Part shown: in pieces, positions 1 to 7,612 of the stretch | How the letters are laid out: each line of letters starts with the position of its first letter | How positions within the stretch are numbered: position 1 is the first letter of the stretch | Source: CAVQUE01 sp046290435 | Lineage (GTDB): Bacteria; Actinomycetota; Acidimicrobiia; Acidimicrobiales; UBA8592 | Direction of reading: 5' to 3' | Assembly: GCA_046290435.1 (NCBI GenBank) | Contig: JBKAGO010000007.1 | Span: 1 to 48,722 of the forward strand | DNA length: 48,722 nucleotides | Translations under genes and position numbers: made by a program | Notes under the pieces: generated by a model | Database searches by the model: none | Told to the model about the DNA's origin: nothing | The model's input: only the letters and a program-made list of their open reading frames with translations

Positions 1-245
1 GTGCCCGGAAGGTGCTCGTGCGCGGTCGCTGCGAGGATGGTGTCGTTGCGACGCCGGCCATCGGACCACGTCACGTCGCAGCGGTAACGGGCGACGAGCT
101 CGCGGCCGGGGTGGTAGTGCACCTGGGCGCAGCGGCCGCTGTGGAGGCGGCCGCCTGCTGCGCCGACCGCTGCGGTCAGTACCGCGAGCGATCCCTCGCC
201 GGCGAGTTCGGCGGCGGCCGGGAGGACGGGGTCGTCGAGCAGCAT
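1..245 (-). CDS. N-terminal part of an unidentified protein, cut by the window edge
   Basis: The reverse complement reads without a stop from an ATG at 245 (a GTG lies directly before it at 248) to the edge of the window, giving about 81 codons. The protein begins MLLDDPVLPAAAELAGEG and continues with HYHPGRELVARYRCDVTW. The pattern of an HxPGR segment followed by a short beta-strand recalls the N-terminal lobe of aminoglycoside-phosphotransferase-like proteins, but too little is present to assign a family. It lies downstream of the phoH-like gene on the same strand. The plus-strand frame across the same bases has alanine/valine-rich shadow composition and was rejected. The exact start is uncertain. 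Confidence 0.5.
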   Translation of the reverse strand, partial: MLLDDPVLPAAAELAGEGSLAVLTAAVGAAGGRLHSGRCAQVHYHPGRELVARYRCDVTWSDGRRRNDTILAATAHEHLPG

Positions 246-366
246 CACCCCAGTGTCCGGCCGCCCCCTTAGAGCGACATGAGGGGCAGATGAGAACCGT
301 CTCAGATTCGGCTTCGACTACGCCAGAACCGGGTCGTCGGACCCATACAGAGCGACGACGGGCGGG

Positions 367-1686
367 TCAGCCCCGGCCATCGAGGAGGCCGGCGACCAGG
401 GCGGCCACCTCGCTGCGTTCGGATCGCGTCAGGGTGACGTGGCCGAAGATGGGATGGCCCCGCAGATGGTCGACCACCGTGGCGATGCCGTCGTGGCGGC
501 CCACCCGGAGGTTGTCGCGCTGGGCGACGTCGTGGGTCATCACGACGGTCGAGCCGCTGCCGATGCGGGTCAGTGCCGTCAACAGGACGTGACGCTCGAG
601 GTTCTGGGCCTCGTCGATGATGACGTAGGTGTCGGTCAGCGACCGGCCCCGGATGTGGGTCAGCGGCAGTACCTCGATGAGGTCGCGGGCGATGACCTCG
701 TCGACGACCTCGGGGCCGGCTATGGCCTCGAGGGCATCGGTGACCGCCGCACCCCACGGCGCCATCTTCTCCGTCTCCGAACCCGGCAGATAGCCGAGCT
801 CCTGGCCGCCCACGGCGTACAGCGGCCGGAAGACGACCACCCGGTTGTGGGTGCGCTGTTCGAGTACGGCCTCGAGCCCGGCGGCGATGGCCAGCACGCT
901 CTTGCCGGTGCCGGCCCGCCCACCGAGGCTGATGATCTTGACCGTCGGGTCCGACAGCAGATCGACAGCCAAGTGCTGCTCGCGTGAACGGCCCCGCATG
1001 CCGAACAACGAGAGCCCGTCGGGGCGCACCAGCCGCAGCGTCTTGTCGGCGGTGACCCGCCCCAGCGCCGACTGCGAACCGGCGACCAGGCAGACTCCGG
1101 TGTTGACCGGCAGCTGGCGGACCTCGTCGATCTCGATGGTGCCGAGGTCGAACAGCTCGTCGATGATCTCGCCGGAGACGGCGATCTCGGCGGCGCCGGT
1201 CCAGTGTTCGTCGGCGATCTCGGTATCGCGGTACTCGACCGCGGCGAGGTCCACCACCGACGCCTTGAGGCGCAACGGCAGATCCTTCGACACCAGCACG
1301 ACGTGGGCGCCCTCGTCGGCCAGGTTGCGGGCCACGGCCAGGATGCGGTTGTCGTTCTCGTCGCTGCGGAACGCCTCGGGCAGCGTCGAGGTACCGACGT
1401 GGTTGAGCTCGACCCGCACAGTGCCGCCCCGCTCGTTGATGTCGAGCGGGTGGAGGAGATTGCCGTGGCGCTCCCGCAATTCCTCCAGACGGCGCAGCGC
1501 CGATCGGGCCGCCCAACCGAGCTCGGGATGGAAGCGTTTGGCCTCCAACTCGGTCAGGACGACGAGCGGGACGACGACATCGTGTTCGTCGAAACGCTCG
1601 AGAGCGGAGGGATCGGCCAGCAACACCGACGTGTCGAGCACGTAGGTCCGTCGCTCACCGGTCGTGATCGGTCGCGGCTCGGTCAT
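367..1686 (-). CDS. PIN-PhoH fusion protein (PhoH2-like ATPase/ribonuclease)
   Basis: The 439-residue protein starts MTEPRPITTGERRTYVLDTS. The first ~140 residues form a PIN nuclease domain (acidic motif VLDTSVLLADP, later DENDNRILAVA). The second half is a PhoH-type P-loop ATPase with Walker A GGRAGTGKS and Walker B VIIDEAQN. This order matches the PhoH2 family, studied in mycobacteria as a sequence-dependent RNA helicase/RNase. Length and order are normal for the family. The start at 1686 was chosen over an in-frame upstream one at 1728 because the family begins near here and a TACTCT box ends 9 nt before the ATG, suggesting a leaderless transcript. It is cytoplasmic, with no antitoxin-like gene visible beside it. 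Confidence 0.9.
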   Translation of the reverse strand: MTEPRPITTGERRTYVLDTSVLLADPSALERFDEHDVVVPLVVLTELEAKRFHPELGWAARSALRRLEELRERHGNLLHPLDINERGGTVRVELNHVGTSTLPEAFRSDENDNRILAVARNLADEGAHVVLVSKDLPLRLKASVVDLAAVEYRDTEIADEHWTGAAEIAVSGEIIDELFDLGTIEIDEVRQLPVNTGVCLVAGSQSALGRVTADKTLRLVRPDGLSLFGMRGRSREQHLAVDLLSDPTVKIISLGGRAGTGKSVLAIAAGLEAVLEQRTHNRVVVFRPLYAVGGQELGYLPGSETEKMAPWGAAVTDALEAIAGPEVVDEVIARDLIEVLPLTHIRGRSLTDTYVIIDEAQNLERHVLLTALTRIGSGSTVVMTHDVAQRDNLRVGRHDGIATVVDHLRGHPIFGHVTLTRSERSEVAALVAGLLDGRG

Positions 1687-1695
1687 GTGCAGACG

Positions 1696-1701
1696 AGAGT
1701 A
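1696..1701 (-). promoter_or_regulatory. -10-like box for the phoH2-like gene (leaderless start)
   Basis: On the minus strand TACTCT is followed by 9 nt and then the ATG at 1686. The spacing would put the transcription start at or next to the start codon. This is inferred from the repeated TANNNT pattern in this window. Confidence 0.35.
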
Positions 1702-1870
1702 GAGATGCGCTCGAGCGTCTGTCCGCAAGAGGGGCGAAGAGTCGGTGAACAGCTGATTTCGTGGCGGTTACCGACAGGATGTACCGGGTCCGGCGGCCCT
1801 GCGGTGGTCGTCCACCATGGGGGTGGGCCGTGGGCGGTCGGCGCCTCCAGATGTCGGTCGGCGATGTCGG

Positions 1871-2653
1871 CTATTGCAGGCCGTGCGCGGAGCCGCCGTC
1901 GACGGGGATGGCGGCGCCGGTGATGAACTTGGCGCTGTCGCTGCACAAGAACGCGGCGATGCGGCCGAAGTCGTCGGGGTCGCCGAGGGTCTTGGTCGGG
2001 ATGGTCTCGGCCAGCGCCTCGTGGTCGGCGTAGATCCCGCCGAGGCGCGCAGTGAGGTGCAGCCCTGGCTGCAGCGAGTTGACCGTGACGCCGTCGGCTG
2101 CCACCTCGGTCGCCGTCGTCTTCAGGAACCCGGTGAGGCCGGCGCGGGCGGTGTTGGAGAGGATCAACATGCCGATCGGCTCGCGTACCGAGATCGAGGT
2201 GATCGCGACGACCCGGCCCCATTTGCGCTCCTGCATGCCGGGAACCAGGCGCTTGCACAACCACACGGTGGAGAGCAGGTTGAGTGCGAGGGCGTCGGGG
2301 TAGGCGTCGGCGTCGGTGCTGGCGAAGGTGCCGGGCGGGGGACCGCCGGCGTTGGCGACGACGATGTCGATCGGACCGAGGATGGCTTCGGCCTCGTCGC
2401 AGAGGCGGGCGACCTCGTCGGCGATGCTGACGTCGGCCGCGATGGTGCCGACGATCTCACCGGCGGGGCGCGGATCGGCGGCGGCCTGCAGTTCGGCGGT
2501 CAGCTCAGCGGCGGCTTCGGCGAGCTTGTCGGCCGAACGCGACGAGAGGACGACGCGGGCGCCCTCGGCTGCGAGCGCCCGGGCGCACCCGAGGCCGAGG
2601 CCGCTCGATGCCCCGGTGACCAGGGCGGTACGTCCGGCGAGCTGGAGATCCAT
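1871..2653 (-). CDS. Short-chain dehydrogenase/reductase with substituted catalytic residues
   Basis: The 260-residue protein starts MDLQLAGRTALVTGASSGLG, with the Rossmann TGxxxGxG motif near residues 13-20 and NAGG near 101, so it belongs to the classical SDR fold and should bind NAD(P). The usual Tyr-x3-Lys pair is absent: the aligned segment (residues 166-170) reads SNTAR, after Ser153. A subgroup of SDRs related to 3-oxoacyl-ACP reductases carries this SNxxR form, so the chemistry cannot be assumed. The start has a purine-rich AGAAGGA upstream. It follows the P450 gene at 2886 on the same strand, with 232 bases between that contain a hairpin. The substrate is unknown; xenobiotic, lipid or steroid metabolism would fit the neighbours. 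Confidence 0.85.
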   Translation of the reverse strand: MDLQLAGRTALVTGASSGLGLGCARALAAEGARVVLSSRSADKLAEAAAELTAELQAAADPRPAGEIVGTIAADVSIADEVARLCDEAEAILGPIDIVVANAGGPPPGTFASTDADAYPDALALNLLSTVWLCKRLVPGMQERKWGRVVAITSISVREPIGMLILSNTARAGLTGFLKTTATEVAADGVTVNSLQPGLHLTARLGGIYADHEALAETIPTKTLGDPDDFGRIAAFLCSDSAKFITGAAIPVDGGSAHGLQ

Positions 2654-2686
2654 GAGCAGTGTCCTTCTGTGGTTGCTGTCGGTCGC

Positions 2687-2731
2687 AATCTGGGACTTGT
2701 GCCGGACATGTGCAGGCACAAGTCCAAGATT
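2687..2731. repeat. 17-bp inverted repeat (hairpin) upstream of the SDR gene
   Basis: Arms at 2687-2703 and 2715-2731 are inverted copies with one mismatch, around an 11-nt loop (2704-2714) that contains the palindrome ACATGT. It lies 34 nt upstream of the SDR start at 2653, in the expected 5' leader. It could be an operator, an attenuator hairpin or a small dispersed repeat. No T-tract follows on either strand. Confidence 0.6.
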
Positions 2732-2885
2732 TGCGGCGAGGGCTCGGGTTTGGCGGGGGCTGGGGGAGAGGAGCGGGTGGCGGGGCGGGTGCTCGAGCAT
2801 TGCTCGGCAGGGGCGCCGTCAGGTCCCTCGGCGCCGGACGCATGGCCCGCGTGCGCTCGGCGGAACGAGGCGGGTCGCGATCGGG

Positions 2886-4088
2886 TCAGGTGGCGAAGAC
2901 GACGGGGTAGCGGCCGAAGTAGGGGCGGCTGGTGGAGGCGTCCATCTCGGGGGCTTCGTCGGGATCGGGGCGCACACCGTGGTCGAACATGGCCTGCACG
3001 GCAACCGGGACCAGGCCGAACAGGTGGTCCTCGGTCGATGCGTCGGGGGCGGGCACGATGCCGGCGGCGAGGTCCTGGCCGATGCAGGCGTGCATGCCCT
3101 GCCCGAAGCTGAGCCCCCACGGCGTGACGCCGTCGGCGAGCGGCCGGTCGGGATCGAAGGCGTCGGCGTCGTCGCCGTAGACCGACGGGTCCCGGTTGAC
3201 CGAGATGAGGTCGATGACAACCTTGTCGCCCTCGGCGATGGCGATACCCGAGCCCAGCTCGATGTCGGCGAGGGCCCACCGCATCGCCACCGGGCTCGAG
3301 GGCTGCAGCCGGATGGTCTCGTGCGTGGCCCGCTGCACGAACAGCCGGTCGGTGCGGACCCGGTCGGCCTGATCCGGGTTGGCGTCGATCCAACCGAAGA
3401 TGTTGTGCATCACCCGGGTGAAGGCCGTGGCCGAGGTGTGGGCGCCGGCCAGGAGGTAGAAGGCGATCTCGCGGCGGATCGAGGCACGCTCCATGGGGAT
3501 CTTGTCCTGGTTGCGCAACAGGATGGTCAGCACGTCGCGGGGGAGGTCGTCCTCGCCGATGTCACCGGCAGCGAACGCGTCGAGCAGCGCGGTGCGGCGT
3601 TCGATGCCGGGAGCGAGGAACTCGGCGTCGAAACGCTCGAGCTTCTCCTGCACCTCGGCGGCCTTGGCGGCCTTGTCGCCGGTGTAGTGGGCCAGCGTTG
3701 CGCCCTCGATGAAGGTGGTGAGGTAGTCGTAGAGGTGGAAGCTCTCCTCGGGCGTGCCGGCGGGGCGGTCGACGCCGGCGGTGAGAGCGGCGAGGTTCAT
3801 CATCAGCTGGTGCGCGAAGGCGACGAGCTCGGCCCGGCCGTCGGCGACGTAGGGAGCGAGCGTGGCGTCGATGATGTCGGGGAACATGTCGCGCTCGTAG
3901 GCGAAGAAGGTGTCGCGCCGGAAGAGGCGGTTCTCGAGGCGGCGCCGGGCGCGGTGCTCGTCGGCATGGAGGTTGACGATGACGTCCTCCATGATGACCT
4001 CGCCGGCGTCGTAGAGCGCCTGGCGCAGATCCTTCTGGCGATAGCACTCACGTGCGTCGTCGAAGGCGGTGATGGTGATGTCGGCCAC
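2886..4088 (-). CDS. Cytochrome P450
   Basis: The 400-residue soluble bacterial P450 starts at a GTG (4088) preceded by a strong GGGGGAAG ribosome binding site. The heme-binding loop is LSFGQGMHACIGQDLA with the cysteine ligand. The K-helix ETIR supplies the ExxR motif. The I-helix reads AGAHTSATAF, in which the usual acid before the conserved Thr is His. The length is normal for the CYP1xx-like bacterial class. No ferredoxin or ferredoxin reductase gene is adjacent, so redox partners must be elsewhere. It lies between the ComB-like gene and an SDR on the same strand. The substrate cannot be read from sequence. Confidence 0.92.
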   Translation of the reverse strand: MADITITAFDDARECYRQKDLRQALYDAGEVIMEDVIVNLHADEHRARRRLENRLFRRDTFFAYERDMFPDIIDATLAPYVADGRAELVAFAHQLMMNLAALTAGVDRPAGTPEESFHLYDYLTTFIEGATLAHYTGDKAAKAAEVQEKLERFDAEFLAPGIERRTALLDAFAAGDIGEDDLPRDVLTILLRNQDKIPMERASIRREIAFYLLAGAHTSATAFTRVMHNIFGWIDANPDQADRVRTDRLFVQRATHETIRLQPSSPVAMRWALADIELGSGIAIAEGDKVVIDLISVNRDPSVYGDDADAFDPDRPLADGVTPWGLSFGQGMHACIGQDLAAGIVPAPDASTEDHLFGLVPVAVQAMFDHGVRPDPDEAPEMDASTSRPYFGRYPVVFAT

Positions 4089-4140
4089 GATGCTTCCCCC
4101 GGTCGGTGCGCCCCGGAGCCTACCGCCGGCGGGTCCATGG

Positions 4141-4428
4141 TTCTGGCGCCGAAACTCGTTGCCAGGGCGACGGTTTTCGGCGCCGGTTGGGTTGGCCGTG
4201 TGGGTCGGTGTTCCGGGGGTCAGTCGTTCTGGCGCCGAAACTGGTTGCTGGGCGACGGGTGCCGGGCCGGTTGGCCGGCCGGGGTTAGGTGTTCCGGGCC
4301 AGTCGTTCTGGCGCCGAACTGGTTCTGTGACGCGTCGGCGCCGGTTGGGTTGGCCGTGTGGGTCGGTGTTCCGGGGGTCAGTCGTTCTGGCGCCGAAACT
4401 GGTTGCTGGGGCGACGGTTTTCGGCGCC
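4141..4428. repeat. Four copies of a ~44-nt GGCGCC-ended hairpin repeat
   Basis: Copies run at 4141-4184, 4227-4268 (right arm degenerate), 4306-4342 (shortened) and 4385-4428. Each starts TTCTGGCGCCGAA and most end CGGTTTTCGGCGCC, so a unit can fold into an imperfect hairpin. Two further copies lie at 5505-5610 on the other side of the comB-like gene. All but the first copy of this cluster fall inside the 3' end of the comB-like reading frame. Confidence 0.8.
4177..4410. repeat. 76-bp perfect direct repeat
   Basis: Bases 4177-4252 recur without a mismatch at 4335-4410, offset by 158 bp. The repeat contains the right arm of one hairpin unit, a spacer and the left half of the next unit. It looks like a recent local duplication within the hairpin-repeat cluster. 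Confidence 0.85.
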
Positions 4429-5470
4429 GGTTCGATGGCAGCGTCGGGCGGAGTTCAGGGCCGTCCAGCACTGCGACGACGGTGCTGACGTCGAGGGCTG
4501 CCGCGAGGTCGACGTCGGCGCCGAAGCCTCGGTCGATCAACTCCCGGCCCGATCCACACGCCGCGAGCCGTGCCTCGAGGTCGGCGCGGGCATCTCGGAA
4601 AGCGGCTGCCGCAGCCATCGCCTCGGGGGACGGGTCGCGATCGCCTGTCGGCGATTCGAGGCGGGGACGCTCGTCTACGCCGGGACGCTCTTCGTCGCTG
4701 TCGCTGTTCCTGTTGCTGTTGCGGGTGCGAAGCGCCGTGAGCGCATCGATGACGGCACCGGCACCCAGGAGGTCCTCGAGGGCCGGCCGCAACGGGCCGG
4801 TCGCCCCCCGCCAGCGCTCCCCGGCAGCGATGACAGCGACGACGTCAGCGTCGACGCAGGCCCGCGCCGTCGCCGATGCATTCCTGAGGCAGGCCACGAG
4901 GACCTCGCCGGCCCCGGCGTCTTTCGCTCCGAACGTCAGCGCCGAGCCGTTCGGCGACGGCAACACCAGCCGGGTGCCAGCCTCGATGGTGGTCAGGCTC
5001 GCCGGAGAGAGAGACCAAGGCGTCGTGATGTCACCGACCCCGCCAGTCGGCACCGTCGTCGAGGCCGCCTGCGGAGTCGAGGGTACGTCGGTCGGCAGCG
5101 TCGTCGAGGGCGCGTCGGTCGGCTGCGGAGTCGAAGGCGTGCCGGTCGGCCAGGATGCGTCGACGGCGGCCGCTTCGAGCGGGCTCGGCGCCGCCGAGGT
5201 TCGCCGTGGCGATGCGACCACGGCGTCGTTCGCGTCGGCGAACACCTGCTCGGTCCCGTCGTGGCGGGCATAGGGCAGCACGATCGCACCCCGGCCGAGA
5301 GCGACGTCGACCGCCGTCGAGAACGACAACACGTCGACGATGACGACGACGTCGGCCGCAGGCGCCAGTCGCCGTAGGTCGTTGGGCCCCCACCCGAATC
5401 GGATGCCGAAACCCGACTGTTCGAACCAGGTCGCCGTGTCGTGGCTACTGGCAGGGCGCGGCGATGTCAT
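4220..5470 (-). CDS. ComB-like 2-phosphosulfolactate phosphatase with low-complexity insert and repeat-derived tail
   Basis: The 416-residue protein from the ATG at 5470 contains the ComB fold: an N-terminal VDVLSFSTAVDVALGRGA segment and SPNGSALTF further on. The family removes phosphate from 2-phosphosulfolactate, as in coenzyme M precursor synthesis. Many bacteria carry such genes without making coenzyme M, so the role here is open. ComB proteins are usually about 230-260 residues. The extra length comes from a Thr/Pro/Ser-rich insert near residues 104-142 (repeats of the type TDxPSTxxPT), an Asn/Ser/Asp/Glu-rich stretch (RNSNRNSDSDEER), and a C-terminal ~70 residues encoded by the hairpin repeats, ending SNQFRRQND. 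The core probably ends near LDGPELRPTLPSN. Confidence 0.75.
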   Translation of the reverse strand: MTSPRPASSHDTATWFEQSGFGIRFGWGPNDLRRLAPAADVVVIVDVLSFSTAVDVALGRGAIVLPYARHDGTEQVFADANDAVVASPRRTSAAPSPLEAAAVDASWPTGTPSTPQPTDAPSTTLPTDVPSTPQAASTTVPTGGVGDITTPWSLSPASLTTIEAGTRLVLPSPNGSALTFGAKDAGAGEVLVACLRNASATARACVDADVVAVIAAGERWRGATGPLRPALEDLLGAGAVIDALTALRTRNSNRNSDSDEERPGVDERPRLESPTGDRDPSPEAMAAAAAFRDARADLEARLAACGSGRELIDRGFGADVDLAAALDVSTVVAVLDGPELRPTLPSNRRRKPSPQQPVSAPERLTPGTPTHTANPTGADASQNQFGARTTGPEHLTPAGQPARHPSPSNQFRRQND

Positions 5471-5504
5471 CGTCGCAGTGTCGCGCGCTTGCTCGGGTCC
5501 AGGG

Positions 5505-5610
5505 TTCTGGCGCCGAAACTGGTTGCTTGGGCGACGGTTTTCGGCGCCAGTCCGGCTGGCCATTGGTTCTGGCGCCGAGGATTGTCGTCAGGGCGACGGT
5601 TTTCGGCGCC
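5505..5610. repeat. Two further copies of the GGCGCC-ended hairpin repeat
   Basis: Copies at 5505-5548 and 5567-5610 lie upstream of the comB-like start and downstream of the ThuA-like gene. Both are the full 44-nt length and carry the intact CGGTTTTCGGCGCC right end. The first lies 34 bp from the comB-like ATG, so it could affect its promoter or leader. Confidence 0.8.
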
Positions 5611-5749
5611 GGTTCGATGGTCGCCCTCCGGCGCCTCGAAGGTGTCGGCTTCCCCCGGCCGGTCGGTTTCGTCGGCCGGATCCGGTCTGGCGGCGGGGCC
5701 GGTTCCGGTGGCGCAGTCGGCGGTCGACACCGGCAGCGCCGGTCGTTTC

Positions 5750-6541
5750 TCAGGCCTCGTCGGCGACGAGCCAGCGGACGCTGCGGGCGATGAGCTCGAG
5801 GTGGCCGGGGTGGGTCAACGACCGAACATCGTGGCCCAGCGAGTCGTACACCACCCGACCGCCGGCCGACTCGTGACACCAGAGCACCGGCTGGTCGACG
5901 CCGTCGTCGCCGGCACAGACCGCGAGCACCTGGCTGGTCTCGTGCACTACGAGGTCTGTGTAGCGCTCGTCGACGATTCGAATCGACGCCATCTCCATCG
6001 ATCCCTCGGCCGCGGACCCCTGCTGGGAAACGGCGCGGTCGTCGGGGCCGCCAGGAGCGTCGACGCCGGCGGGTGTGCCCGTACCGGAGACGTCGAAGCC
6101 GGCCACGATGGGGTGGTCGCCGACGAGGCGGACGGTCATGTTCTCGGGAGGTGGGTGCCACGAGCGCTCCCACGACCAACCGCCGCCGAGCAGTTCGCTC
6201 CATTCGGGCCAGTCGTCGAAGCACACCGCCGCGGTGTGTACCGCCAGCATGGGTCGCCCAGCGGCGACGTGGTCGGTGAGCGCCGCACGCGTGGACGCAG
6301 GGATCTCCATCGACCATTCGGCTCGTTGCTCGGGCGTGTAGCGCTCGTCGAGCATGCGGAACCGACACGCGTAGATCGTGACGAGGTCGACGCCATCTCG
6401 GACCACCTCGGCCAGCGTGTCGAGATCGTCCACCATGGTGGTCTCGATGCCGACTCCGGCACCGTCGAGGGCCGCTGACAGCAACGGCGCATGGGTGGCG
6501 AAGTCGTGCGCCCATCCGCCGGTGAACAAGACGTTGCGCAC
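5750..6541 (-). CDS. ThuA-like domain protein
   Basis: The 263-residue protein starts MRNVLFTGGWAHDF. It shows the class-I glutamine-amidotransferase-like fold of the ThuA family: a GGWAHDF turn, DLVTIYACRF, AAGRPMLAVHTA and a late GGRVVYDSLGHD. The family is linked to sugar (trehalose) use in rhizobia, but the reaction is unclear. There is no signal peptide, so it is probably cytoplasmic. It starts 6 nt after the stop of the SDR at 6548 and is likely co-transcribed with it. Family assignment is good; the substrate is unknown. Confidence 0.85.
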   Translation of the reverse strand: MRNVLFTGGWAHDFATHAPLLSAALDGAGVGIETTMVDDLDTLAEVVRDGVDLVTIYACRFRMLDERYTPEQRAEWSMEIPASTRAALTDHVAAGRPMLAVHTAAVCFDDWPEWSELLGGGWSWERSWHPPPENMTVRLVGDHPIVAGFDVSGTGTPAGVDAPGGPDDRAVSQQGSAAEGSMEMASIRIVDERYTDLVVHETSQVLAVCAGDDGVDQPVLWCHESAGGRVVYDSLGHDVRSLTHPGHLELIARSVRWLVADEA

Positions 6542-6547
6542 CGCCGT

Positions 6548-7390
6548 TCAGGCCTCTGCGTCTGGGGTCGTCGGCGATTGGTCGGCCGCAGCTCCCGCGT
6601 CGACGGCGGCGGGGCGGGGGAGGTTGGCGATCATCGACATCGTCACGCCGCCGTCGACCAGGATGTTCTGGCCGGTGATGTACGACGCGGCGTCCGAGGC
6701 CAGGAACAGCACGGTCTGGGCGATGTCGTCGACGGTGCCCAGACGGCCGGCGGGGACCTTCGATTCCCGCGCCGCACGGGTGACGGGATCGGCGTAGATG
6801 GGCTCGGACATGCCGCCGTCGATCAGGCCCGGCGCGACAGCGTTGACACGGATGCCCGAGCCGCCCCACTCGATGGCCATCTGCTGGGTCAGCAGCGCGA
6901 CGCCGGCCTTGGTCGCTCCATAGGCGCCAGCGTTGGGGCCTGGTGCGACGCCGTTCATCGACGTGATGTTGACGATGCAGCCGCCGCCGGCTGTAGCCAT
7001 GCGGGCTGCCGCGGCCCGGGCCACGACGAAGGTTCCTGTGAGGTTGACGTCGACGACGGCTCGCCAGTCGGCGAGCGACAGCTCCGACAACGGCCCGAAG
7101 CGTACGATGCCGGCGTTGTTGACCACGGCGTCGACGGGACCGAACGCGTCGAGGACGGTTTCGACGGCGGCTTCGTCGACAGTGGAGGCGACGAGTGGGA
7201 CCGCAGCGTCGGGGCCGGCTAGCGCGCAGATCTCCTCCGCGACGGCGGCGGCTGCCGACGCGTCGAGGTCGAGGACGCCGACTCGGTAGCCCGCAGCGGC
7301 AGCGGCACGGGCGATCCCGGCACCGATACCGCGCCCGGCGCCGGTGACGACCATCGAGCGCTCAGGTGGGGAAGGTACTGCTGGGGTCAT
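6548..7390 (-). CDS. Short-chain dehydrogenase/reductase (classical, SDR)
   Basis: The 280-residue protein has the NAD(P)-binding motif VTGAGRGIGAGIA (from about residue 15), NNAG, and the complete catalytic set Ser (ITSMNG), Tyr and Lys (AYGATKAG). The C-terminal ASYITGQNILVDGG is typical of 3-oxoacyl-ACP-reductase-like SDRs. About 25 Ala/Pro-rich residues follow the fold. It stands just upstream of the ThuA-like gene with a 6-nt gap and is separated from the cox operon by a hairpin repeat. Oxidation or reduction of a hydroxyl/keto group is expected, with the substrate unknown. Confidence 0.9.
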   Translation of the reverse strand: MTPAVPSPPERSMVVTGAGRGIGAGIARAAAAAGYRVGVLDLDASAAAAVAEEICALAGPDAAVPLVASTVDEAAVETVLDAFGPVDAVVNNAGIVRFGPLSELSLADWRAVVDVNLTGTFVVARAAAARMATAGGGCIVNITSMNGVAPGPNAGAYGATKAGVALLTQQMAIEWGGSGIRVNAVAPGLIDGGMSEPIYADPVTRAARESKVPAGRLGTVDDIAQTVLFLASDAASYITGQNILVDGGVTMSMIANLPRPAAVDAGAAADQSPTTPDAEA

Positions 7391-7457
7391 GTGGGGTCGC
7401 TCGCTTCTCGAGTCGGCGAATGGTGTGGGGCGGTGGAGGCGGAGGGCAGGGAAGCGC

Positions 7458-7541
7458 TGGGGTCAAGTCCTCCTTCCCCACATCTCGAGTCGAACGCTGG
7501 GCCCGTACCTCGGAGAAGTGGGGAAGGAGGACTTGACCCCA
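7458..7541. repeat. Dispersed hairpin repeat with perfect 23-bp arms (copy 1)
   Basis: Bases 7458-7480 and 7519-7541 are exact inverted repeats starting TGGGGTCAAGTCC, with a 38-nt loop. The element lies between the stop of coxM and the start of the SDR, all minus strand. It resembles the element at 27759-27847 both in the arms and in the loop (CTGGGCC, TCGGAGAA), so both belong to one repeat family. It may also act as a terminator for the cox operon. Confidence 0.8.
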
Positions 7542-7612
7542 ATCCGCTCGAGTCGAGCTGCCTTGCAAGATCCAGCCGAGCAGACAGGGCAGGAGGAGGA
7601 GCCGGACCCTGC

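Noticed and set aside
2316..5273. A 985-codon plus-strand open frame
   Set aside because: It lies opposite the P450, SDR and comB-like genes, whose minus-strand products have family motifs. The plus frame is low-complexity Gly/Ala/Val/Arg and has no domain; open antisense frames are expected at this GC content.
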